Shown: positions 31,217-38,664 of the stretch, piece by piece | How the letters are laid out: every line of letters begins with the position of its first letter | Numbering within the stretch: position 1 is the stretch's first letter | DNA from: Bradyrhizobium mercantei | GTDB lineage: Bacteria; Pseudomonadota; Alphaproteobacteria; Rhizobiales; Xanthobacteraceae | Direction of reading: 5' to 3' | NCBI RefSeq assembly: GCF_001982635.1 | Contig: NZ_MKFI01000005.1 | Span: 473,757 to 537,756 of the forward strand | DNA: 64,000 bases | The notes under the pieces: generated by a model | Seen by the model: the letters and a program-made list of their open reading frames with translations, nothing else | Database searches by the model: none | Told to the model about the DNA's origin: nothing | Position numbers and translations under genes: made by a program

Positions 31217-34009
31217 CTACGCCGCCGGCTTCGCCGCCTGGTCCTCGCTCGACAACAGATGCAGCAGCGCGCTCTTGATCGCGGCCTGGCGGGTCGGCGC
31301 GGTGACCTGGGCGCCGAGCAGATCGGTGACATAGAACACGTCGCGGGCGCGCTCGCCGAAGGTCGCGACATGGGCGGAGGCGATGTTGAGGTTGAGCTTC
31401 GAGATCGCGGTGGTGAGCTGGTACAGCAGGCCGGGGCGGTCGAGGCCGGAGACCTCGATCACGGTGTAGCGGTCGGACCACTGGTTGTTGATGGTCACTT
31501 CGGGCTCGACGATGAACGGCCGCGCCTTGCTGCGCACCGCGCGCTTGGCCACTGCCTCGGGCAGCCGGAGCTTGCCTTCCAGCACCTGCTCGATCATCTC
31601 GCCGATCCGCGTCGCGCGGCGGCCCTCGTCATCGTCGCGATCGTATTCGCGCGAGATCGAGATGGTGTCGAGCGCACGGCCGTCGGTCGTGGTGTAGATC
31701 TGCGCGTCGACGATGTTGGCGCCGGCCGACGCGCAGGCCCCCGCGATGATCGACAGCAGCCAGGGGTGGTCGGTCGCCAGAATCGTCAGCTCGGTGACCG
31801 CGCGGATCTCGTCGAAGCCGACATTGATCGCAAGCTTGTGGCCGGCCTGCTCGCTGGCGCGGATGAAGCGCGCCTGGCGGATCTTGCGTTGCAGCTCGAC
31901 CTTGAGCCAGTAGGCCGGATAATGCCGGCCGATATAGGCGTTGAGCTCCGCCTCGGGCCATTCGGTGAAGGCGCGGCGGAATTCGGCCTGCGCTACCGCG
32001 ATGCGCTGGGCGCGGTTCACTTCCGAGAAGCCGCCGGTCAAGACCGGCTCGGTCTCGTAATACAGCGTGCGCAGCAGTTGCGCCTTCCAGCCGTTCCACA
32101 CGCCCGGGCCGACGCCGCGGATATCGGCGGTGGTCAGGATCGTCAGCAGCTTCATCTGCTCGACCGACTGCACCACGGCGGCGAAATTCTCGATGGTCTT
32201 GCGGTCCGACAAGTCGCGCGATTGCGCGACCGTCGACATCGTCAAATGTTCCTCGATCAGCCAGGCCACCAGCTCGGTGTCGGCGGCGGAGAAGCCAAGG
32301 CGCGGGCACAGCCGCCGTGCCACCTTGGCGCCGGCGATCGAGTGATCTTCCGGCCGGCCCTTGGCGATGTCGTGCAGCAGGGTCGCGATATAGATCACCG
32401 GGCGGTGTTCGGGGCGGATCTTGCGGAACAGGTCGCTTGCGACCGTGAACTCCTCGTTGCCGCCGCGCTCGATGTCCTGCAGGTAGCCGATGCAGCGCAG
32501 CAGATGCTCGTCCACCGTATAGTGGTGGTACATGTTGAACTGCATCATCGACACGATCTTGCCGAAGGCGCGGATGAAGTGGCCGAGCACGCCGGTCTCG
32601 TTCATCCGCCGCAGCACCACCTCCGCATTGTCGGAGGTCAGGATCTCCATGAACAACCGGTTGGCTTCGTCGTTCTCGCGGAGCTGGGTGTTGATCAGCT
32701 TCAGCGAGCGCGTCACCGTGCGCATCGCATCGGGATGGAAGGCGAGGTTGTTCTGCTGCGCGAGGCGGAAGATCCGGATCAGATTGACCGGATCGTGCTT
32801 GAACACGTCGGGTGCGGCGAGGTTGATGCGGTTGTTGTCGACGATGAAGTCGTCGCTGCCGGCCAGGCGCCGCCGCTTGGTGCCGGGCCGCAGCCGCGCC
32901 ACCATCCGGCTCAGCACCGGCGCCGGCTTGTTGTGCTCCTCCTCGAGCTTGGCGCACAGGATCGCGGTGAGGTCGCCGACGTCCTTGGCGATCAGGAAGT
33001 AGTGCTTCATGAAGCGCTCGACGTCCTGCATGCCGGGATGCGAGGTGTAGCCGAGGCGGACCGCGATCTCGCGCTGCATGTCGAACGACAGCCGCTCCTC
33101 GGCGCGCCCGGCGAAAAAGTGCAGGTTGCAGCGCACCGACCACAGGAAATCGGCGCAGCGGCGGAAGGTGCGATACTCCTGCGCGTCGAACACGCCGCGT
33201 TCCAGGAGCTCGTCGGTCTCGCGCACGCGGTAGACGTATTTGGCGATCCAGAACAGCGTGTGCAGGTCGCGCAGGCCGCCCTTGCCGTCCTTGACGTTGG
33301 GCTCGACCAGGTAGCGCGACTGGCCGGCGCGGCGATGCCGCTCCTCACGCTCGGCGAGTTTTGCGGTGACGAATTCCGACGCAGTGCCCTGCACGACTTC
33401 CTTGTCGAAGCGCTCGACCAACTCGTCATAGAGTGGCTGGTCGCCGGTCAGGAAGCGCGTCTCCAGGATCGCAGTGCGGATCGTCATGTCGCCGCGTGCC
33501 TGGCGGATCGATTCATCGACCGAGCGGGTGGCGTGGCCGACCTTCAGCCCCATGTCCCAGAGACAATAGAGAATGGCTTCGGCGACCTGCTCGCCCCAGG
33601 CGGTCTGCTTGTACGGCAGGATGAACAACAGGTCGATGTCGGATTCCGGCGCCATCAGCCCGCGGCCATAGCCGCCGGTCGCGACCACGGCCATGCGCTC
33701 GGCACCGGAGGGGATCGGCGAGTGGTAGAGATGCCTCGTCGCCGCGGCGTAGAGGATGCGGATGATCTCGTCCTGCACGAAGCAGAGTCGTTCGGCGCAG
33801 CGGCGGCCGTGACGGTCCTTCAGCAACAGTGCCTGCGCCGTGGCGCGCGCCGCGATCAGCTCGGCCTTGAGCAGCTGGGCCATCGCGGCGCGGAACTGAT
33901 CCTCGCGGCCGGCATGCTGTTCGGCCAGTTCATTGACCGCCGCGGTGATCCGCTCGGTCTCGAAACGATCATCCGCTTCAGGGCGGGCCTCGGCTACGAC
34001 GCTGTCCAT
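31217..34009 (-). CDS. glnD: [Protein-PII] uridylyltransferase / uridylyl-removing enzyme GlnD
   Basis: 930-aa bifunctional nitrogen sensor that uridylylates PII proteins when glutamine is low and removes UMP when it is high. Domain order: N-terminal nucleotidyltransferase with GGYGRGLMAPESDIDLLF (catalytic Asp pair); GlnD PII-UTase helical domain with KDGKGGLRDLHTLFW; HD hydrolase with LLHDIAKGRPEDHS; two C-terminal ACT domains (about residues 730-800 and 840-910), the second containing ISGLDRPGLLYQLT-like VSGLDRPGLLYQLTTAIS. All expected parts are present. ATG at 34009. Long GC-rich antisense frames over it are not genes. Confidence 0.96.
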   Translation of the reverse strand: MDSVVAEARPEADDRFETERITAAVNELAEQHAGREDQFRAAMAQLLKAELIAARATAQALLLKDRHGRRCAERLCFVQDEIIRILYAAATRHLYHSPIPSGAERMAVVATGGYGRGLMAPESDIDLLFILPYKQTAWGEQVAEAILYCLWDMGLKVGHATRSVDESIRQARGDMTIRTAILETRFLTGDQPLYDELVERFDKEVVQGTASEFVTAKLAEREERHRRAGQSRYLVEPNVKDGKGGLRDLHTLFWIAKYVYRVRETDELLERGVFDAQEYRTFRRCADFLWSVRCNLHFFAGRAEERLSFDMQREIAVRLGYTSHPGMQDVERFMKHYFLIAKDVGDLTAILCAKLEEEHNKPAPVLSRMVARLRPGTKRRRLAGSDDFIVDNNRINLAAPDVFKHDPVNLIRIFRLAQQNNLAFHPDAMRTVTRSLKLINTQLRENDEANRLFMEILTSDNAEVVLRRMNETGVLGHFIRAFGKIVSMMQFNMYHHYTVDEHLLRCIGYLQDIERGGNEEFTVASDLFRKIRPEHRPVIYIATLLHDIAKGRPEDHSIAGAKVARRLCPRLGFSAADTELVAWLIEEHLTMSTVAQSRDLSDRKTIENFAAVVQSVEQMKLLTILTTADIRGVGPGVWNGWKAQLLRTLYYETEPVLTGGFSEVNRAQRIAVAQAEFRRAFTEWPEAELNAYIGRHYPAYWLKVELQRKIRQARFIRASEQAGHKLAINVGFDEIRAVTELTILATDHPWLLSIIAGACASAGANIVDAQIYTTTDGRALDTISISREYDRDDDEGRRATRIGEMIEQVLEGKLRLPEAVAKRAVRSKARPFIVEPEVTINNQWSDRYTVIEVSGLDRPGLLYQLTTAISKLNLNIASAHVATFGERARDVFYVTDLLGAQVTAPTRQAAIKSALLHLLSSEDQAAKPAA

Positions 34010-34207
34010 ACGTTCATCCGATATCGGACGGAGCTGTTGCTGTCACTGACCAAAGTATGACGACAGCAGCTCCATGCTCTCTCAATGGCGCTTCGAGCAA
34101 GATCGTTCTCGCGCCATCTCGTAAAGGGTAGAGATTTTCTCGTTGACCGCAAGGCTAACTCATTGAAATAAAAGATTGTTTCTTAAGTCTCTGGAGGAGA
34201 TCGACGA

Positions 34208-35182
34208 ATGCATAAATTTTCCCGGCGCGCCTTCGCTGCGCTTTTCGCGGTCTCGACATTGCTGCCCGGCACAGCGCTCGCCGCCGACGCGCTGAAGGAG
34301 ATCCGGATCGACTGGGCGACCTACAATCCGGTGTCGATGGTGCTGAAGCAAAAGGGCCTCCTGGAGAAGGAATTCGCCAAGGACGGCATCAGCATCGTCT
34401 GGGTGCAGTCGGCCGGCTCCAACAAGGCGCTCGAATTCCTCAACGCCGGTTCGATTGATCTCGGCTCGACTGCGGGCTCGGCCGCGCTGGTCGCCCGGAT
34501 CAACGGCAACCCGATCAAGTCGATCTATGTCTATTCGCGTCCCGAATGGACCGCGCTGGTCACCACCAAGGACTCCAAGATCGCCTCCGTCGCCGATCTC
34601 AAGGGCAAGCGCGTGGCGGTGACCCGCGGCACCGATCCGCACATCTTCCTGGTCCGCGCGCTGCTCGGCGCCGGTCTCACCGAAAAGGACATCACGCCGG
34701 TGCTGTTGCAGCACGCCGATGGCAAGACCGCGCTGATCCGCGGCGACGTCGACGCCTGGGCCGGCCTCGATCCGATGATGGCGCAGGCGGAGGTCGAGGA
34801 GGGCGCCAGACTGTTCTACCGCAAGGCCGACGCCAACACCTGGGGCATCCTCAATGTCCGCGAGGAGTTTTTGAAGGCGCATCCGGATATCGTCCGCCGC
34901 GTGCTTGCGACCTATGAAGAAGCGCGCAAATATTCGCTGGCCAACTATGACGAGCTGAAGAAGACCTTCATCGCGGTGACGAAACTGCCGGACGCGGTGG
35001 TCGACAAGCAGCTCAAGGAGCGCACCGAGCTGACCCACAGCCGGATCGGCGCGCCACAGCGCGAGTCGATCCTCGCCGCCGGTCTCGCCTTGCAGCAGGC
35101 CGGCGTGATCGACGCCAAGACCGACGTGAAGGCCGCGCTGGACGCGTTGATCGACGATCAGGTCCCGCTGCCGACGAACTAG
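34208..35182 (+). CDS. ssuA: Aliphatic sulfonate-type ABC transporter substrate-binding protein
   Basis: 324-aa periplasmic binding protein of the NitT/TauT/SsuA family. The signal peptide (FSRRAFAALFAVSTLLPGTA, cleavage after ALAA) is followed by KEIRIDWATYNPVSMVLKQK and the SAGSNKALEFLNAGSIDLGS block typical of sulfonate binders. ATG at 34208 follows GGAGGAG. First gene of an import system with permease (35394) and ATPase (36236), but a palindromic repeat sits between ssuA and the permease gene. Binding of alkanesulfonates is inferred; taurine or another anion is possible. No SsuD monooxygenase is nearby. Confidence 0.82.
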   Translation: MHKFSRRAFAALFAVSTLLPGTALAADALKEIRIDWATYNPVSMVLKQKGLLEKEFAKDGISIVWVQSAGSNKALEFLNAGSIDLGSTAGSAALVARINGNPIKSIYVYSRPEWTALVTTKDSKIASVADLKGKRVAVTRGTDPHIFLVRALLGAGLTEKDITPVLLQHADGKTALIRGDVDAWAGLDPMMAQAEVEEGARLFYRKADANTWGILNVREEFLKAHPDIVRRVLATYEEARKYSLANYDELKKTFIAVTKLPDAVVDKQLKERTELTHSRIGAPQRESILAAGLALQQAGVIDAKTDVKAALDALIDDQVPLPTN

Positions 35183-35193
35183 CTCCGCCTTCA

Positions 35194-35340
35194 CCCTCCC
35201 CTGGAGGGGGAGGGTCGACGCGAATGAAATGAGCGGCGGGGTGGGGTGGAGGTCTCTCCACTCGAGCAGTGCCCGTGTTGAGAGATCACCCCACCTCGGT
35301 TCGCATTTCATGCGAACCGATCCTCCCCCTCCAGGGGAGG
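35194..35340. repeat. CCCTCCCCTGGAGGGG-type palindromic repeat inside the sulfonate operon (copy 1)
   Basis: The ends CCCTCCCCTGGAGGGGGAGG and TCCTCCCCCTCCAGGGGAGG are inverted; inside, GCGGGGTGGGGT and ATCACCCCACCTC pair. Nearly the same element is at 37598-37758. It lies between the binding protein and permease genes and may reduce read-through, giving more binding protein than permease. Confidence 0.85.
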
Positions 35341-35393
35341 ATAAGAGGTCATCGCCCCCACCTTGCAATCCCGTCAGAAGAATAGTTCTTGCT

Positions 35394-36236
35394 ATGGCCA
35401 TGACCGTTGACCTGCCCGCGCTGGAACAGACGGCCGCGCCGCGTGCGGCGCCGGCGCGGTGGTCGCGGTATGCGCGGCCGGCGCTCGGGCTTCTGGTGCC
35501 GGTCGTGTGTGCGCTGGGCTGGGAACTCGTCGTTGGCCTCGGCTATTCCAACGGCCGCCTGGTGCCGCCGCCGTCAAAAGTGTTTCAGACCATCGTCGAG
35601 CTCGCCAGAAGCGGCGAACTGGCGCGGCATATTCTGGCGACGCTGTGGCGGGTCGGTGCGGGCTTTGCGCTCGGCGTGATCGCCGGCACCATCATGGGCG
35701 CGATCTCCGGCTACTGGGATTTCGCCAAGCGCCTGCTTGATCCAACGGTGCAGGCCTTGCGTGCGATCCCCTCGCTCGCCTGGGTGCCGCTGTTCGTGCT
35801 CTGGCTCGGCATCTTCGAGACCTCGAAGGTCGCGCTGATCGCGGTCGGCGTGTTCTTTCCGATCTATCTCGGCGTGATGGGCGCGATCCTCTCGGTCGAT
35901 CGCAAGATCGTCGAGGTCGGCCGCGTGTTCCGCCTGTCCGGGCCCGCCATGATCCGCCGCATCCTGTTGCCGGCCGTGCTGCCGGCCTATGTGGTGGCGC
36001 TGCGGGTCGGTCTTGGCCTGGGCTGGATGTTCGTGGTCGCGGCCGAACTGATCGGCGCCTCCGAAGGGCTCGGCTATCTCCTGCTCGACGGTCAGCAGCT
36101 CGGCAAGCCGGCGCAGATCCTCGCCGCGATCGTGATCTTCGCGATCCTCGGCAAGCTGACCGACTGGCTGATCGAGGTCGCCGCCGCGCCGCTGCTGCGC
36201 TGGCAGGACGCGTTCGGCGCGCGGGGAGGCCGGTGA
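35394..36236 (+). CDS. ssuC: Aliphatic sulfonate-type ABC transporter permease
   Basis: 280-aa inner-membrane permease, BPD_transp_1 family, with about six helices. The EAA loop region (LLDGQQLGKPAQILAAIVIF... preceded by AAELIGASEGLGYLL) is typical of TauC/SsuC permeases. ATG at 35394 (MAMTVDLP); ATG at 35400 is also possible. Upstream in-frame codons lie in a palindromic repeat and are excluded. The gene overlaps ssuB by one base (TGATG), so translation is coupled. Confidence 0.88.
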   Translation: MAMTVDLPALEQTAAPRAAPARWSRYARPALGLLVPVVCALGWELVVGLGYSNGRLVPPPSKVFQTIVELARSGELARHILATLWRVGAGFALGVIAGTIMGAISGYWDFAKRLLDPTVQALRAIPSLAWVPLFVLWLGIFETSKVALIAVGVFFPIYLGVMGAILSVDRKIVEVGRVFRLSGPAMIRRILLPAVLPAYVVALRVGLGLGWMFVVAAELIGASEGLGYLLLDGQQLGKPAQILAAIVIFAILGKLTDWLIEVAAAPLLRWQDAFGARGGR

Positions 36237-37021
36237 TGCTCGCACTCAAAGACGTCGGCAAGACCTATCCGAACGGCGTCCACGCGCTGGAACGCTTCTC
36301 GGCGGAGATCCCGCCGGGCGAGATCATCGCCATCATCGGCGGCTCCGGTTGCGGCAAGTCGACCTTGCTGCGCGCCATCGCCGGGCTCGATCGCGCCAGC
36401 GCCGGCAGCGTGACGCTCGACAATGCCGTCATCACCTCGCCGCACGCCAAGATCGGCATCATCTTCCAGGAGCCGCGGCTTTTGCCCTGGCTCAGCGTCG
36501 CCGACAATATCGGCTTCGGCCTCGCCGACCTGCCGGCCGATATCAGGCGCGAGCGGGTCGCATCGGCGCTGGCCCGCGTCGGCCTCACTGATAAGGCCTC
36601 AGCCTGGCCGCGCGAACTCTCCGGCGGACAGGCGCAGCGGGTCGCGATCGCCCGCGCGCTGGTGCCGCAGCCGGAAGTGCTGCTGCTCGACGAACCGTTC
36701 TCGGCACTCGATGCCTTCACCCGGCGCGATTTGCAGGATCATCTGCTCGATCTCTGGGCCGACGCGCGGCCGACCCTGATCCTGGTCACCCACGACGTCG
36801 ACGAGGCCGTGGTGCTCGCCGACCGCGTGCTGGTGATGCGGCCGCGGCCCGGCCGGCTGTTCGAGACGATCACCATCAACCTGGCGCGGCCGCGCGACCG
36901 CAAATCGGAGCTGTTCGATACCTTCAAGCGCCGCGTGCTGACCGCGCTCGACCGCTCGCTGGACCGTTCGGTGCGTGACGTCACCGACAAATCCAGCGCC
37001 GGCGAGGCGATGTGGTGGTGA
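36236..37021 (+). CDS. ssuB: Aliphatic sulfonate-type ABC transporter ATP-binding protein
   Basis: 261-aa ATPase of the NitT/TauT/SsuB group. Walker A GGSGCGKSTLL, Q-loop FQEPRLLPW, signature LSGGQAQRVAIARAL, Walker B LLLDEPFSALD, H-loop LVTHDVDEAV. It energises uptake through SsuC. ATG at 36236 sits behind GGGAGGCCGG; an in-frame GTG at 36233 is one codon earlier. The OsmC gene follows 57 bp later and may be co-transcribed. Confidence 0.92.
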   Translation: MLALKDVGKTYPNGVHALERFSAEIPPGEIIAIIGGSGCGKSTLLRAIAGLDRASAGSVTLDNAVITSPHAKIGIIFQEPRLLPWLSVADNIGFGLADLPADIRRERVASALARVGLTDKASAWPRELSGGQAQRVAIARALVPQPEVLLLDEPFSALDAFTRRDLQDHLLDLWADARPTLILVTHDVDEAVVLADRVLVMRPRPGRLFETITINLARPRDRKSELFDTFKRRVLTALDRSLDRSVRDVTDKSSAGEAMWW

Positions 37022-37078
37022 CATCGGCACTCCAAGGCCTTACATCGGAATAAAGAAAAACAGCCGGGAGACAAGACC

Positions 37079-37588
37079 ATGGACTCCGCCGAACTCCGCG
37101 CAATGCAGGCTCCGATCAAGGAGCGTTACAAGACCGACCCCCAGGCCGCCGTGATCACGTTGAAGGCCAAGGGCAAGATCGACAACGAAAGCCTGTCCTG
37201 CAAGGTCGAAACCGGCCGCGCGCTCGCGGTCGCCGGCCTGCATCCCGCCACCGGCGGCTCCGGGCTCGAGCTCTGCTCCGGCGACATGCTGCTGGAGGCG
37301 CTGGTCGCCTGCGCCGGCGTCACGCTGAAATCGGTCGCAACCGCGGTCGAAGTGCCGCTGAAGGTCGGCAACGTGTTCGCCGAGGGCGATCTGGATTTCC
37401 GCGGCACGCTCGGCGTCGACAAGGAGGCCCCGGTCGGCTTCCGCGAGATCCGCCTCCGCTTCGACGTCGGCACCGACGCGCCGCAGGACAAGCTCGACCT
37501 CCTGCTGAAGCTCACGGAGCGCTATTGCGTGGTCTATCAGACCATCAAGAACGGCCCGAAGGTGACGGTGACGATGCAACGGGTGTGA
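37079..37588 (+). CDS. OsmC family protein
   Basis: 169-aa OsmC/Ohr-type fold protein. The conserved Cys-containing helix regions are CSGDMLLEALVACAGVTLK (both peroxidatic and resolving-type Cys positions present) and the terminal ERYCVVYQT. Such proteins reduce organic or lipid hydroperoxides, or in other members act on sulfur compounds. ATG at 37079 with GGGAG upstream. It follows the sulfonate transporter genes on the same strand, so a link to sulfur metabolism is possible but unproved. Confidence 0.85.
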   Translation: MDSAELRAMQAPIKERYKTDPQAAVITLKAKGKIDNESLSCKVETGRALAVAGLHPATGGSGLELCSGDMLLEALVACAGVTLKSVATAVEVPLKVGNVFAEGDLDFRGTLGVDKEAPVGFREIRLRFDVGTDAPQDKLDLLLKLTERYCVVYQTIKNGPKVTVTMQRV

Positions 37589-37597
37589 TCGCTCTTA

Positions 37598-37758
37598 CCC
37601 TCCCCTGGAGGGGGAGGGTCGTCTCGCATCGCAAGATGCGAGGCGGGGTGGGGTGACGGTCCCTCAACCCGATCAGTCTTCCGTGCTGAGAGATCACCCC
37701 ACCTCGTTTCGCATTCCGCTGCGCTGCATGCGAACCGATCCTCCCCCTCCAGGGGAGG
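37598..37758. repeat. CCCTCCCCTGGAGGGG-type palindromic repeat (copy 2)
   Basis: Second copy of the element at 35194-35340; ends CCCTCCCCTGGAGGGGGAGG and TCCTCCCCCTCCAGGGGAGG are the same. Middle sections differ (extra hairpin GCATCGCAAGATGC here). Confidence 0.85.
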
Positions 37759-37773
37759 ATAAGAAAAGAAGAA

Positions 37774-38571
37774 ATGTCCCCCGAACTCCACTTCATCCTG
37801 CTCCTCGTGCTGCGCATGGCGGTTGCGGCCGCGTTCGTGGTCTCTGCGTCCATCATCACGGAGCGGTCGGGGCCGGTGATCGGCGCGCTGATCGCAACCC
37901 TGCCGATCTCGGCCGGGCCGTCGTACACCTTCCTCGCGCTTGACCATGACGCCGCCTTCATCGCCGAGGGCGCGCTGTCGAGCCTGCCGGTCAATGCGGC
38001 GACGATCTTCATGGGCCTCACCTATGCGGTGCTGGCGCAGCGCTTCAGCATGTGGATCAGCGCAGGAAGCGCGATCGCGTTGTGGCTCGTGCTCGGCACC
38101 ATCATCCGTCAGTTCGCCTGGACGCTGGCCGGCGGGCTGATCCTCAATGCGATTGCCTTTGCGATCTGCATTCCGCTGCTGAAGCCGTATCGGCACGTCG
38201 CCAGGATGCCGCTGATTGCGCGGCGCTGGTACGACATTCCGCTGCGCGCCGCGCTCGTCGCGAGCCTGGTCGGCACCGTGGTCACCGCCTCGACCTGGGT
38301 CGGCCCGCGCGTCACCGGCGTGATCGCGCTGTTTCCGATCGTGTTCTCCTCGATGATGCTGATCCTGCATCCGCGGATCGGCGGCCCCGCCACCGCTGCC
38401 GTGCTCGCCAACAGCGCCTGGGGCCTGCTCGGCTTCGGCCTCGGCATCGCCGTGCTGCACGTCGCGGTCGCGCAATTCGGCTCGGCCGTAGGCCTGTGCT
38501 GCGCACTCGCCACCTGCATCGTGTGGAATCTGGCGCTGTGGCAACTCGGGCGGAGGAAGGCGAAGGCGTAG
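37774..38571 (+). CDS. Hypothetical multi-pass membrane protein
   Basis: 265-aa protein with about seven to eight hydrophobic segments, for example LHFILLLVLRMAVAAAFVVS, PVNAATIFMGLTYAVLA, AIALWLVLGTIIRQFAWTLA and TGVIALFPIVFSSMMLIL. No signature of a known transporter family was recognised; the internal GPVIGALIATLPISAGPSY is distinctive. ATG at 37774. Repeat elements flank it on both sides. Function unknown. Confidence 0.75.
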   Translation: MSPELHFILLLVLRMAVAAAFVVSASIITERSGPVIGALIATLPISAGPSYTFLALDHDAAFIAEGALSSLPVNAATIFMGLTYAVLAQRFSMWISAGSAIALWLVLGTIIRQFAWTLAGGLILNAIAFAICIPLLKPYRHVARMPLIARRWYDIPLRAALVASLVGTVVTASTWVGPRVTGVIALFPIVFSSMMLILHPRIGGPATAAVLANSAWGLLGFGLGIAVLHVAVAQFGSAVGLCCALATCIVWNLALWQLGRRKAKA

Positions 38572-38576
38572 ACCGC

Positions 38577-38657
38577 GTAGGGTGGGTTAGCGAAGCGTAA
38601 CCCACCGCTTTTCTCGCCGCGACAATGGTGGGTTACGCCTTCGGCTAACCACCCTAC
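38577..38657. repeat. GTAGGGTGGGTTAGCG palindromic repeat between convergent genes
   Basis: Left arm GTAGGGTGGGTTAGCGAAGC then GTAACCCACC; right arm GGTGGGTTACGCCTTCGGCT then AACCACCCTAC. The GTAGGGTGG/CCACCCTAC and GGTGGGTTA/TAACCCACC pairs make nested hairpins. Single copy in this window. Confidence 0.8.
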
Positions 38658-38664
38658 GGCACCG

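Noticed and set aside
31175..34060. A 961-codon open frame on the plus strand opposite glnD
   Set aside because: It is the antisense shadow of glnD, whose NTase, HD and ACT motifs are unmistakable. The shadow protein is Arg/Gly/Asp-rich with no domains, as expected for high-GC antisense frames.
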